A stretch of 64,000 nucleotides of DNA from Megalonaias nervosa (Eukaryota > Mollusca > Bivalvia > Unionida > Unionidae), in assembly GCA_016617855.1 (NCBI GenBank), contig JAECUM010016734.1:1-64000 (forward strand), in the 5' to 3' direction. A program made the position numbers and the translations under genes. Numbering within the stretch: position 1 is the first letter of the stretch; each line of letters starts with the position of its first letter. The notes under the pieces are model-generated. The model saw nothing but the letters and a program-made list of their open reading frames with translations. It was not told the origin of the DNA and did no database searches. Of this stretch, positions 1 to 10,216 are shown in pieces.

Positions 1-569
1 TATTTACTTCTAATCCGAGTGACGCATAAAATATCGAATCGAATCTAACCATTGTTTTATTAGTTAAGTTAAACGCGTACACTTTTACACAAACTGCAAA
101 AAGAACTTCACCAGCTTTTGTTTTAAACGTCTTAGATGATTTATAAGGCTCTCCTGATGAGCAATACATGCTGATGCGCATATCGGTCATCATTTTTTCT
201 TGTTTATACCTACTACTTTAATATTTAACAAGAAAGTGTGAAGGATAGAATTGTTTAGTGCCATTTCTGTTTTGAATGATTGCTATATTGCTGGTATACT
301 AACTTCTTTTTATTTACCTGCTGCTCCATTTCTTGCTTGTGTTTTATCATAAAAAGCGTCATTTAACAGTACAACTGTTGTGTAATGGCAAAAAAATTAA
401 TAGGGAAATTTTTGGCATCAAAAAAATCTTAAGATAGAGGGCCTTTCAGGCTGTATGGAATAAAGTTTTTCATCAAATTCCGGGTATATTTTTTTAAAAA
501 GATAGAAGGCTCCTTTTTGATTTTGGAGACAAAAAATGGATACTACTGGTTTACTAAACCCCTTTTCTT
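1..569. other. no gene recognised
   Basis: AT-rich sequence without a long open frame, splice-flanked exon or repeat that I recognise. It borders the 3' truncation of the LINE copy that follows. Confidence 0.5.
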
Positions 570-789
570 ATACTACTCTTATGAGTGCTCTATAGATAGT
601 TATAAGTGTGTCTTGGTTGGATCCCCAGGTGGTGCCTTTGAGTTTTCTTAGAAGATTAAGGTCTCTGGTGCAATTTGTAACTAGGTATTCTATGTGATTT
701 TTCCACTTTAGGTGTTAGTTGAAGAACATGCCTAGGAACTTGACTACTGTAACATATTTGATAAGTTGATTTTGGATATATAATTTGGG

Positions 790-794
790 TTAGA

Positions 795-860
<66 letters not shown>

Positions 861-1749
861 GTGTGAATATTATCGCTACTGTTTTTTCATGAGATATCTT
901 AAACCCCCATTTATCTGCCCATCTCCCTATTTTGTCGAGGCTTTGGTGGATTTCTGAAATAACTGGGTTGCTAGCGGGATTTCCAGCTCTCCATATGCCG
1001 CTATCGTCAGCAAATTGTGAGATATTTATTTTTGCTGAGGTGAGGTTGGAGTCCAAGTCGTTAATCATTATGTTAAAGAGTGTGGGGCTGAGTACACTTC
1101 CTTGAGGTGTTCCATTTTCTAAGGGGTACTCGTCTGATAGGGTATTTCCCACTGTTGTGATGATTTTCCGTCCTGAGAGAAAGTTCTCAATCCAGTTGAA
1201 CATGCGTCCAGTGATACCAAAACTGTTGAGTTTTGCAATTAATCCTTTGGACCAAACGAGATCAAAGGCCTTTTCAAGGTCAAGGAAAACAGCTATTAGA
1301 TTCCTGTCTGATTTCCTTTTTGAGTTGAATGCAAGTTTAATGTCATTTTCGAGTCTCAGTAATTGATCAGTGATGGATCGCTTATTACGAAAGCCGCATC
1401 TATATGAGTTTATTTCATTAGGGTCTTTTCCGGTTTTAGGGATATGGATGACAATGGCTTGTTTCCAGGAGTCTGGTAGTTGGCCGCTGTTCCAAACGTT
1501 GTTAAGCAGTTTGAGGATTGCTGTTGTGATGTTATTTGGCAGATTTTTATATATTACATAGCCTATGTCGTCTTTTCCTGGAGATGTTTCTTTTTTGGAC
1601 CCTAGTGCTATTTCCCATTCATTTAGTGTTATGTCGCTATTTAGTTCTGATTCTTTTGTTCCTAGGTCTGTGAATAGATGTTTTAGGGAAGTTTCGACCT
1701 TTTTCCGGTGTTCTTGGAATTGTTTAGTGTGATTTGTATTGTTGCTCAT
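790..1749 (-). pseudogene. LINE reverse transcriptase (320-codon open remnant)
   Basis: RT finger and palm motifs are visible: SPGKDDIGYVIYK, CGFRNKRSITDQL, FLDLEKAFDLVW (catalytic Asp box), NGTPQGSVLSPTLFN and QFADDSGIW (the FADD catalytic pair). The polymerase core is therefore present, but two lesions show a dead copy. First, the sequence jumps from NSYR straight to CGFRNKRS, losing about 30 residues (the PISLT region) that copy 2 retains. Second, the frame runs into a long TA microsatellite at 797-857 that encodes an Ile-Tyr string before stopping; recognisable coding (KYVTVVKFLGMFF) resumes beyond it at about 760. The start at 1749 is only the first Met after a stop; coding similarity extends upstream. 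Confidence 0.85.
797..857. repeat. (TA)n microsatellite inside LINE coding sequence
   Basis: About 30 TA dinucleotides with no interruption. It lies between two segments that are both still recognisable as LINE RT/post-RT coding. Confidence 0.95.
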
Positions 1750-1984
1750 GTTGGAGTAGCGATTGGCGAGCAGGTTAGCTTTTTTCTTTTTTTGTTGCTA
1801 TTGGCACCTTTTATATTGGATGTGATATTGATTGTTTTTCCCCGAATACGTTTAATTTTCTCCCATACTTGTTTAGAGTCTGTTTTTGTGTTTAGTTAGG
1901 AACAAAAGTGTTGACATGTTTTATCCTTGGCTAGTTTAATGACTTGCTTAAGATATTTTTCTTTGGTTTTATATTCTTGAAAGT

Positions 1985-2583
1985 CTAGTGAGTTTCTTGA
2001 GTGTTGAAATTTATTAAGTGCTTTTTTTTCTTTTCCTTGTGTGCTTTTTTGTATTCATCATTCCACCAAGGCACCGTTTGCTTAGTTTGAGAATTTTTGC
2101 TTTTTGGTATTCTTATCAAGGCAGCCTCTTGAATGGTGTTGATGATTTTGTTATTGAAAGTGTTAATTTTGGGGTCTTCTAACTCACTGGTGTCTATTTC
2201 TGCTAGGATATTGTTAAAACTTTTCCAATCTGCTTTATTATATTTCCAACTCGCGGGGATTTCAATGGGATTGTGCTGAACAGTCATCTAGAGGGAGACA
2301 ATAATGGGGAAGTGATCGCTACCTAGTGTATTTTCTTGATCCACCCGCCACTTGGTTAATTGTGCAAGTTTGGGTGTACAAATGGTTAGGTCGATAGCTG
2401 AGAGGGAGTCGTCCTCAGGGTCCAGTCTAGTTTTGGAGCCATCGTTGAGTATGACCAGGTTGGTTTCAGCCGTTCAAGCTTCTACCAACCTGCCTCTATT
2501 GTCCGTTTTATTTCCTCCCCAGAGCTCGTTGTGCTCATTAAAATCCCCACAGATGATAAGGTTTTCTATTTGAACCATATAAA
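1985..2583 (-). pseudogene. LINE endonuclease C-terminal half and linker (broken)
   Basis: On the minus strand the exonuclease-endonuclease-phosphatase motifs are readable: ICGDFNEHN near 2550 (the GDFN active-site box) and LGSDHFPI near 2300 (the SDH box). A stop codon just upstream of 2287 separates them from the following linker, which carries the family motif VPWWNDEYK. The N-terminal half of the endonuclease, with its catalytic Asn and Glu boxes, is absent because the element is 5' truncated. In a live element this domain nicks target DNA to prime reverse transcription. Here it cannot be functional. Confidence 0.8.
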
Positions 2584-3194
2584 GCATGGCCAGACTGACT
2601 GACTGACTGACTGAGAAGGATTAAAGTTGCCTATGCTAAGAGCTTTTGCGACTCGTTAATGCTCAGTTGTTGAACATTTTAATTGGTCGGTGTTTCAGGA
2701 ATGATGCCGCAAAAACACCGCTTTTATGTACGATAGTCGTACTTTTTAATTGTATGTCAGGAGGTGGAAAGGAGGAAGGGGACCCCGGCGGGGAACGCCA
2801 ACCGCTGATGCCGTGTACGCTCCAAAGGGCCCGGACCGAAGTGATTGTATGTCAAATTCTGTCCAGTTGTGCTAGTGGACGCTCCCTATCCCCAATATTG
2901 TGTGGGCCACCTGTGCAATTGCTCTAAGTTTCTCAGTTGAAGATTGCCTATTTTATCCTTGTGTAGTTGGAATTTTGTGTACTAAGCGTACTTTTAATGG
3001 CGAAATTACACCAATCAGCCGGGTGTCAGCAACCCTGTGTGGGTTTTTTTTGGGGGGGGGGGGCAAGCATTGTTAGGATTAGTTGTTGTTTTTTATGGCG
3101 GGGGGACTAAAGGATCAGGGTAGTTTTGTACGATGGTGTTATCGAATGAGGCCTTCTATTGCCAATGGAAGTGCCTCCGTTGTATATAAAAGTA

Positions 3195-3510
3195 GGGGGT
3201 GAGAGTAGAGATGGGTGGGGTGGGGGGAAGGGGATTCTTGGTGGAAAATCTGAGGGCAACACAGGCTTGTTGTTTCCAGGATTCCACCCAGGTGTTGCTA
3301 GTATAATTTCCCTAGCACCTGTTTTAGGCCCCTTGTGTTAGTAAGGGTGAGGGTGGAATAAGAGGAAAGTGAAGAGAGGGCTTATAGTGGAAAGCCTTTG
3401 TTCAACATAGGCTTGTTGTACGCAGGATTCCACCCAGGTGTTCGCTAGTCTGTTTTTCCTAGCGCCTGTTTTGGGCCCTATTTGTTAGTGAGGGGGTTAG
3501 TAGAGGATGG
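3195..3510. repeat. two diverged ~155-bp tandem copies
   Basis: The block CAGGATTCCACCCAGGTGTT, followed by 'cctagc(a/g)cctgtttt(a/g)ggcccc', occurs at about 3277 and again at about 3424. Purine-rich sequence lies between the copies. Confidence 0.8.
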
Positions 3511-3525
3511 GTGGAAAGGAGAGCT

Positions 3526-3850
3526 TTTGTCAGGAAGTGTTGAGCCAGTGCTTGCTCGAGGAGGTGGGACAGTGCTTACCCAGGTTCGTGCCAGTGCCTG
3601 CACGGGGAGGTGGGCCAATGCTTGCCCAGGGGAGGGTATGGATTTGAGCCAGTGCTTGCTCTTGTGTGGGCGAGAGCTTGACCATGGGAGGGACTGGGGT
3701 TTGGTTTTTTAGTTTTTGATTTGGAGGGCTAGTGCTTGCCCTGTGGAGGTACTGGTCCTTCCTGGTTCTGTTCTTCCGGTGTTGGAGGGCTAGTGCTTGC
3801 CTTGTGGAGGTTCTGGACCTTCCTTGTTCTGTTCTTCCGGAAGGGCTCGT
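3526..3850. repeat. degenerate GTGCTTGCC-containing tandem repeat
   Basis: The phrase 'agtgcttgcc' recurs about every 30-60 bp. The last two units (3722-3779 and 3780-3838) are nearly identical 60-bp copies containing 'ggtactggtccttcctggttctg'-like sequence. It has open frames on the plus strand but no protein similarity that I recognise. Confidence 0.75.
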
Positions 3851-4067
3851 TCTTGTCCGCCAAGTGGAGGTTAATATTCCAGTCGTTTTCCTGTGTTCAC
3901 TTGGCTGTATTCCCCAGTTGCCTCTCTCTTGTCTTTTGTCTTCCTTGTCTTGATTTGATTATTTTCTGTCAATCGTCAATTTTGAATTGATATTGTGCCC
4001 TTTTTGTTTTGTTAATGTCATGCATGGGGGGTGGGATGGGAGATGGGAGGGGAAGATGAGAGAAGAG

Positions 4068-4069
<2 letters not shown>

Positions 4070-4115
<46 letters not shown>

Positions 4116-4172
4116 CATACATACATACAGACACACATACACACATATATCCATATATTCTTAAATATATTT

Positions 4173-4240
<68 letters not shown>
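4070..4240. repeat. compound (CA)n-(CATA)n-(TA)n microsatellite
   Basis: (CA)n at about 4070-4102, CATA/CACA variants to about 4150, then an uninterrupted (TA)n at about 4174-4239. It lies about 1 kb downstream (minus sense) of the LINE copy 2 coding end and may be its 3' tail. Confidence 0.9.
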
Positions 4241-4243
<3 letters not shown>

Positions 4244-5265
4244 ATTATATTTTTTTTTCCTTCCCTTTAGTATTAGTTATTAGTTGTTAGTTGATTATGT
4301 GTTGGTTAGTGGTTATGTTAGTTATTGTGGGTGTGTGTGCTTTGTTAGTTTGTTTTAGTTGAATAGTGTTGGAGTAGTGTTGTTTTAGTTTGTCGCATGC
4401 TATGTACAGAGTGTTTTTTTGTGGTGTTGTTTAGTCTATATTATATTGTTGGTTCTGTATGGTTGGCTTTTGATGTCTTGGTCCTGTTTGCCCTTGTTAT
4501 ACTTGCCTGTCCCTCGACGCGATTGTGTTTCCGATTAAACTTATTGGTGTCCGTCTGTGGCGCTGTGCACCCCCTTGTTGTTAAAGGTGAATCTCGATTC
4601 CTTATGTGTGTAAGTTCTTTTTTAGGACTCGCCTTTTGGCTTGGCAGTTGTTGCCATAGTCCTGCTTCTCTTGTTGTTGCTAGGGCCTTTATGTGTCCTT
4701 TTATCTTGGTATTTTAGTTAAGATTTGCGCGTTAGTTGGTCCTTGTGCCATAGTCTTATTTCCCTAGTTGAATCTGATGTTCAATGGTATTTCTGGCTCC
4801 CTCGTTGTTGCGTTTGGTTTTCAAATCCTTGTGCCTTTTAAGACTGATTTCAGGACTTGCTTTTTAGCTGGCGTTTTGCCATAGTCCTTTTGTGTTTGCA
4901 TGTTGTTTTACTTACCCTGTGTCCAGCTTAACCCTGTTGTTGTCATTGTTATGATGCCTAGTAGTCCTGGTTCTCTCGTCGTTACCATTGGATTTCGATT
5001 CCTTATGCCTTTTAGGTTGGTTTGGGGACTTGTTTTTTAGCTGGCGTTTTGCCATAGTCCCCTTTTTAGTCCTGGTCCTGTTGTTGGTATGTTGTCTGGT
5101 AGGTAAGTGTATTAGGATTAATTGTTAATTGTTAAGTCTGGTTAATCGGTTAGTAGGATAAGTGGGTGCTGGCGTGTTGGACGGCTGGTAGTGCTTGTCT
5201 CTGAGCCGTGGGTCTAGGCTCATTGTCATAGTCCTGGTTTGTTGTGTTGCTGGTGTTTTCCTTTT
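4241..5265 (-). repeat. probable 3' untranslated region of LINE copy 2 with internal repeats
   Basis: No coding frame is supported. Three related units contain 'ggacttg(c/t)tttttagctggcgttttgccatagtcc' or a variant, at about 4625-4660, 4855-4890 and 5030-5066, the last two about 176 bp apart. The position directly after the LINE C-terminal stop and before a microsatellite suggests a repetitive 3' UTR. That role is inferred. Confidence 0.45.
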
Positions 5266-5268
5266 TGT

Positions 5269-5826
5269 TTATATGCGACCATGTTTTTGGATCCCCTCTA
5301 GGTACGAGATGACGTTTTTGTAGGTAAGTTCTATATTTGTGTTCTTGGTCCTATCCAATATCTCTGGGTATGTTGTTGGTGAACCAATGCGTTTCTGGTA
5401 TTCATGGATGCTGTTCCGCTGCACATTGTAGGTGGCACATGTGTTGAATATGTGGTCGAGCGTCTCTGCTATTGGGCAGTGAGGACAGTTGGCTGTTTGG
5501 TTCCCTTGGTCTTTGAGGTACCTTCCGAAGCTCCCTTTCAGTAGTGTTTTTCCTGCCATGATTCTGTTGATAATCCTTAAGTCAATAACTTCCATATCCT
5601 TTGGGGTAATGATTTTCCTGGATACTTCTTTTTGTAGTTGGTGGAGATGCCTTCCCTTGTTGGAATTGTTCCATATGTGTTGCCATTTTGTGTTTATTTT
5701 CTGTCTAACCTGACTGTAGAGTTCTTGGACGGTGTAGGTGAGGGAGTGTGTTTCGTTGTTGTGGAGGTTCTTTTTTGCCACTGTGTCCGCTTTGTCGTTC
5801 CCGGGGATGTTTATGTGTGATGGCAC
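5269..5826 (-). pseudogene. LINE RNase H C-terminus and CCHC finger
   Basis: 185 codons open. It begins with MPSHINIPGNDKADTVAKK, the last RNase H motif with its Asp, and ends with a C-x2-C-x7-H-x4-C finger (CPHCPIAETLDHIFNTC) near 5460-5510, typical of the C-terminus of RNase H-bearing LINE ORF2. It is out of frame with the upstream RNase H portion, with a shift between about 5826 and 5880. The stop near 5266 looks like the natural end of ORF2. Confidence 0.85.
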
Positions 5827-5836
5827 CCAGAGGAAT

Positions 5837-6727
5837 TCAATGGTGTGTTGATTTGTCTCGAGTTCTCAAATATGTTGCATCACTTCCTCGAGAATATTTG
5901 CTCTGCTTCGTGTTGCACCTTGTTTCTAAGGTTTTGAGGACGCTGAGAGAACCCGTGATGATAACATGGCGCTGCTGGGTTTGAGTTTTGATCCATTTCA
6001 GTGCTTCGTTGATTGCCCAAAATTCGGCTGTGTAGATGGAGCAGTCATCTGGAAGTCGAGCTCCAATTTGTATTTGTTGTTCTGGTACCACGATTGCTGC
6101 TGCCGTTCTGTTAGGTTCCTTGGATTTAGATCCGTCCGTGTATATTTTAGTGTATTCCGTATATTGGTCCTGGTGTAGTTTTTGAATGTCAAGTAGCATC
6201 TTGCAGGGATTTTGTTGTTTGGTTCCGAATGTTTGTGCTATGAGGTTAATGTTTGGTGTATTATTTCTCCACGGAGTGGGGTCCAGGATTTGCCGTTGCT
6301 CCGCTTGTATGTCAGTTAATTGGAGTCCTGCGCAGAGGGTATGGACTTTCTTGCTTGCTGGTGGGTTTGGTACAAGTTTTTGATTGAATGATCTTTCGCA
6401 TAGCTTAGTTAGCGCCTTAGTTGGATTTGCGTCGCTGTGTATTGAGTTCCTGATGGTATGTCTTAGGATTTGTTCCTCTCTGCGTTGTTGTAGGGGTAGT
6501 TCTCCTGTTCGTATTTGTAACTCTTGAAGTGATGTGTTGGGTAGTGTTCCAGTACATAGACGAAGAATTTTGTATTGAAGAGAGTCCAGTTTAAATAGCA
6601 GTTTGTTGTTGGCTGATGCGTAGACCTGGCAGCCGTAGTCCCATCTTGATCTAATTAATGATCGGTATAACATAAGTAGTGTGGATTGATCAGCTCCCCA
6701 TGTAGTTCCTTTGAGGTGTTTCAGCAA
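5837..6727 (-). pseudogene. LINE post-RT connector and RNase H domain (catalytic Asp lost)
   Basis: A 296-codon open stretch. The first ~190 residues are the connector (GTTWGADQSTLLMLYRSLIR and following). RNase H starts with IYTDGS (first catalytic Asp), then YTAEFWAINEAL (catalytic Glu), then HVIITGSLSVLKTL, where the third catalytic Asp is expected (normally TDSLSVL). Here it is Gly. The frame is lost shortly after, and the final Asp box (GNDKAD) is in the next open stretch. In live elements RNase H removes the RNA template strand. The D-to-G change alone should abolish activity. Confidence 0.85.
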
Positions 6728-6778
6728 GTTGATGTCTTGTTGTGATTTTTTGACGAGATTTTTGATGGGTGGTTTCCA

Positions 6779-7555
6779 TTAGAGTTGTTCATCTAGTAGT
6801 AATCCCAGGAAGTGGTTTTGTTTTACGAACTGGATGGGTGCGCCTTGTAGGTAGAGTTGCGGGTATTTGGGTTTTCGGTTGTTGGGGCGGCAGAAGAGCG
6901 TCACGACAGTTTTAGCACTTGAGATTTTAAAGCCCGTTATTCGCCCATCTGGTGATGTCGTCCAGTCTTTGTTGTATCTGTGTGATGTGGTGTCTGTTGT
7001 TGGGGTTTCCTGCTTTCCAGATTCCGCTATCATCCGCGAATTCAGATAGGTTGATGGTGCTATGTAGGTATTCTCCTAGTTTGTTGACCATAAGGTTGAA
7101 TAGAGTGGGGCTTATCACACTTCCTTGTGGGGTTTCGTTGTCCAATGTGCATGTTTCGGAGTATGCATCTCCTACCCGGGTCTTAATTCGTCTTCCTGTG
7201 AGGAAGTTGGAGATCTAGCGGTGCATTTGTCCTGTTATCCCATATTGGTTGAGTTTGGCAATTAGCCCCTTGGTCCATACTAGGTCGAAGGCCTTTTCTA
7301 GGTCGAGGAATATGGCTATGAGATGGCGGTTCTTTTTCCTTGGTGCGTTGAAAGCGAGTTTGATGTCGGCTTCAAGTCTGGTGAGTTGCTCTATGGTAGA
7401 TCGCTTGGGCCTAAATCTGCTTTGATTTTCCATGAGTAGATGGTTTCGTTCGAGATAGTGCAGGAGTCTGTTGTTGATCATCGTCTCCATAATTTTGCAG
7501 ATGGTGTTGGTGAGTGAAATATGGCCAGACTGGAGACTGCCCTGCATTATACGGT
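6779..7555 (-). pseudogene. LINE reverse transcriptase, copy 2 (stop and frameshift)
   Basis: Motifs in order: SLTNTICKIMETMINNRLL, FRPKRSTIEQLTRLEADIK, FLDLEKAFDLVW, NETPQGSVISPTLFN and EFADDSGIW (intact FADD). An in-frame TAG near 7213 interrupts the segment between GQMHR and ISNFLTGR, where the family normally has Trp; the change TGG to TAG is the simplest explanation. A frameshift near 6945 separates RWANNG from GFKISSAKTVV. Both make the enzyme inactive. This copy keeps the PISLT-type region that copy 1 lacks. Confidence 0.85.
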
Positions 7556-7769
7556 TCAAACGCGGACACGATAGAAAACATCCCTATTAGGGTTTTTTTG
7601 TTGAGTCGAAACGTTATGATAGCTAATGTCATTGTGAGGGATAGAGAGAAGTCAAAGAGCATATATTCACATTCTTTTTGAAAACAAACGACAGACACAT
7701 TTTATTCAAAACATAACATTTTATTCAGCAAATAATTAACCACTAACAATTAACAATAATATCAAACAA
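7556..7769. other. junction between LINE copy 2 and the Maverick fragment
   Basis: AT-rich spacer holding the 5' truncation point of the LINE and the left limit of the Maverick fragment. I could not see terminal inverted repeats or a clear target duplication. Repeated 'acattttattca' phrases occur near 7698-7725. Confidence 0.5.
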
Positions 7770-8319
7770 ACTTTTTTTGACAACATTGTGAAATCATGTG
7801 AGATTTCCACTGATGGAAGTCATGAGGCCATTGATGTACACTACGTTTCCTAGCTAAAAACAAAAGATAGCCATAACGGTCACAAAACCATCGATCTACT
7901 TTCTCATCGTTTCTAGAAGAGTTACTATCAAAATAAGTCACAAAATGTTATAAAGGATATCCAAGACTGAGTTGATGAAGAAAATACACACAATATTGTC
8001 CACACACCATGGAATTTGTGCCTTGTAATTTCACATTATTGAATCGTGTCGTCTGGGCATTTCTTCTTATAAAATCGATGATGTCGTCTTCCAAAGGGGG
8101 TAATCCATACGAATCAAAATATTCCACACAACCCTCTTGATGGAAGTAGACGGCTACCAAGTGGGTTCCTGGGAGATGATTGTCGTCCGTGTTGATGACA
8201 TGAGCTTGATGGTCTTGAGGTTTGCGATGAGTTAGTTCATCTTTAGCGTACACGACAGGATTCCAAGAAGCAGTACACGAACTGTTGTTCAAAGGGTAAT
8301 AAATTTCCCAGGTATCCAT
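7770..8319 (-). pseudogene. Maverick adenain-like cysteine protease (one premature stop)
   Basis: Ulp1/adenain-type cysteine protease that would mature capsid proteins. The first 123 codons are open (8319-7948). Visible catalytic elements are GTHLVAVYF (His), VEYFDSYG (acidic residue), and a Gln before the nucleophile box MVCGQYCVYFL (Cys). The triad is thus intact. An in-frame TAA at 7948-7950 truncates it, but coding-like sequence continues in the same frame for about 59 codons to a TGA near 7770, so the stop is probably a mutation rather than the natural end. The N-terminus (8319) overlaps the tail of the upstream gene in another frame. Confidence 0.88.
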
Positions 8320-8854
8320 TTTTTGTTTTGTTGTGGGGTTTTTTCCACAGGTAATGATAAGTCATCAATTCAATTCTGACTTTTTCTTTGAAAATCTCTG
8401 ACAAGTAACAGTTTCTTTGCTTCGTCTCTGTACTTTGGGCTAAGAGAGCTTCGATGCGAAAGATCTTTTTAGCAGTCAATGGAGGGTAGGAATGATCACG
8501 CAAGCCTTTATACCGCTCATGCAACACTGCTTCTTCCGAGATGAGACCCCAAGCGTCGTGCAGATACTCGTCCAATTTTTCTTCTTGACTCATCATCAGA
8601 CATTTATCGTGTTGAATTTGACTGCGATGATCGTTTTGACATCCATAGCAATCTTTCTTGGTCAATTCCGTAATTTTATTTGCCAGGTGTTTGGCAAAAC
8701 ACGACACTCAATGTTGTTCTTGTTCTGGCCATCTGGACGTGACCACTATGTTCTCCTCGTCTTTGTCTTTGTCTTCGGGTTCTGCTTCCACGGTTTCCTC
8801 CCATTCCATTTCCAAAGTTTCTCTACCGTTCATACAGGGATAAGTGTCTTCCAT
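8243..8854 (-). pseudogene. Maverick small Cys/His protein (one nonsense codon)
   Basis: The start ATG at 8854 lies 6 nt after the capsid gene's natural stop. An acidic segment of about 48 codons (EAEPEDKDKDEEN) is followed by an in-frame TGA at 8708-8710, then 154 further codons. These contain a possible metal-binding cluster, DCYGCQNDHRSQIQHDKC (C-x2-C-x3-H-x5-H-x2-C), and the motif WGLISEEAVLHERY. Similar uncharacterised proteins sit next to the protease in Mavericks of marine invertebrates, from memory. No function is established. The C-terminal 25 codons overlap the protease start. Confidence 0.7.
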
Positions 8855-8859
8855 AGTTT

Positions 8860-10178
8860 CTAATACTCTAGAATGACTCCTCTCAAACTGTTGATTTCTA
8901 TGGTATTATCGAATTCGGCATACAGGATGACGTTGACCGTCTAGGCGAGAGCTTCTGCAAACTGAAGTTCCACACACAGTTGACCGGATTTTATAGGGTG
9001 GAAATGTCCCTCGTCGCTGCCTTGGTCTGGAGTGAAATCAAAAGCCAAAGTGTAACCTCTTACATAATCTTCGTACGAAATACCGTGACTGGTATTAGTT
9101 CCTAGTTGTCCGGTAGCTTCGTACAGGGACAAGTACGATCTCAAGTAATTCTTCTGGGCAAAGTTAGGTTCGAAGGGTCTGGTACACAAGGTCTTGCCAT
9201 CGCGACTGACTTCGGTCTTGGACACTCTGTAGTGCTTAAACTGGAAAGGATTTTGATCGTGGGCTCCGTTGAGGGCTGCATTACTGACGATGCCAACGAT
9301 TAAACGTTTGGGTAACTGTCCTTGGAACAGATGATCTTCGATCTTGGATCGGATTCCAGCATCAATGGTGAACGTTTTCACTTCTACGCGTCGTATCGGA
9401 TACTTGGCGGTCGTTCTGCTCAATCTGTGACTGATGTCGTTTCCCGCTTTAGGTAACACTTCTACGCGACGCACATAAAGTCTGGCTTCTTGGATGATGG
9501 TTTTGTACTCGTTGGCATGAGCCATCAAATGGAAAGCGACATTGCTGCGATTTAGTCTCAGGCGAATATCCACTCCGTTCAGCAAATACTTGTCTTGCAA
9601 CCACATGTCCAAATGCAAACGATCTATCATTTCTAAACTACGGCCTTGCAGGATTTTCTTTCGACGGTCATTAAAGCCTACACTGTGAGGATTGTCATCT
9701 GCTGTCAGGGCTGTGTCGTCAAACGTGTCCTCACCTCAGGTGTCAGGTTTCAATAACAAGCAAGCATCCAGATGAGTGTTCTTGGCCTCTTTTCCGTACG
9801 TCAAGAGATTTTCTACGTACGCTCGGTAAGGGTAAGTATAGTATCAATGCTACTGCTGACCAGTTTGTTATTCAAGTACAAATCCACTTCTCTGAACAAG
9901 GAATGCATGAAATTGTTGACGGGAGCTATTCTGGCATCGGCTCCCGGATTGGTGTTGTCTGTTTTGATCGCTTTGAGTTTCAGGTACAAGTAACTGCTAT
10001 TCAGATCGATGTAATCTTCGGGTTATCCTTTGCTTTCAAACTCGATGGGCGCTGAATCCGTCAAAAAGGAGACGGGATGAAATTCGACCCATTGGGATTC
10101 TTGCATCGTAAACATGGTGGGTGGCATGGCAAATAGATCCAGTTCCGACTTGGAACATGCGCAAGACTCTCGGTGCAT
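8860..10178 (-). pseudogene. Maverick major capsid protein (double jelly-roll), three stops and a frameshift
   Basis: Would form the hexon-like capsomer. The N-terminus has SELDLFAMPPT and SQWVEFHPVSFLTDSAPIEF, characteristic of the Maverick capsid protein (the animal 'F54H12.2-like' family). The middle has DRLHLDMW and GVDIRLRLNRS, and the C-terminus VILYAEFDNTIEI. I placed the start at ATG 10178 because the conserved N-terminus follows it in frame. Breaks are TAA at 10023-10025, a frameshift near 9832-9845, TGA at 9736-9738 and TAG at 8941-8943. The longest open part is 9735-8944. Expected length is about 435 residues. Confidence 0.88.
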
Positions 10179-10216
10179 CATTTTCTTTTTTCTTTTTTTT
10201 TAATAATCAAAAACGT

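Larger units (their letters stand above)
570..2585 (-). mobile_element. LINE copy 1, truncated at both ends (endonuclease-RT part)
   Basis: Reading on the minus strand, the order is the C-terminal half of an apurinic-type endonuclease, a linker, a reverse transcriptase and the start of the post-RT region. It is the same family as the second copy at 5.3-7.6 kb: both share the FADDSGIW RT motif and the KGTTWG / ALIR-type post-RT segment. The 5' end stops inside the endonuclease near 2585, next to a short (GACT)n run. The 3' end is lost near 570, inside the segment that in copy 2 precedes RNase H. The sister copy carries RNase H and a CCHC finger, which places the family among RNase H-bearing LINEs (I/Nimb type); the exact clade is inferred. 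Confidence 0.85.
2586..4069. other. T/G-rich (plus strand) non-coding stretch with local tandem repeats
   Basis: No supported gene. The plus strand is visibly G/T-rich with G runs (for example near 3050-3063), and it contains the two degenerate tandem repeats listed separately. It may be untranslated sequence of the neighbouring LINE family or an unrelated repeat. Confidence 0.5.
5266..7555 (-). mobile_element. LINE copy 2: RT, RNase H and CCHC tail, 5' truncated
   Basis: Minus-strand order is RT, post-RT connector, RNase H, then a C-terminal CCHC finger. It begins abruptly inside RT near 7530-7555 (motif SGHISLTNTICKI), next to the Maverick fragment, so most of ORF2's 5' half is missing. 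At least one in-frame stop, one frameshift in RT and one frameshift in RNase H are visible. The RNase H domain after RT puts it with I/Nimb-type LINEs. Confidence 0.88.

Noticed and set aside
2646..2927. Plus-strand 93-codon open frame in a relatively GC-rich patch
   Set aside because: No recognisable motif, in a repetitive T/G-rich region between two LINE copies; not supported as a gene.
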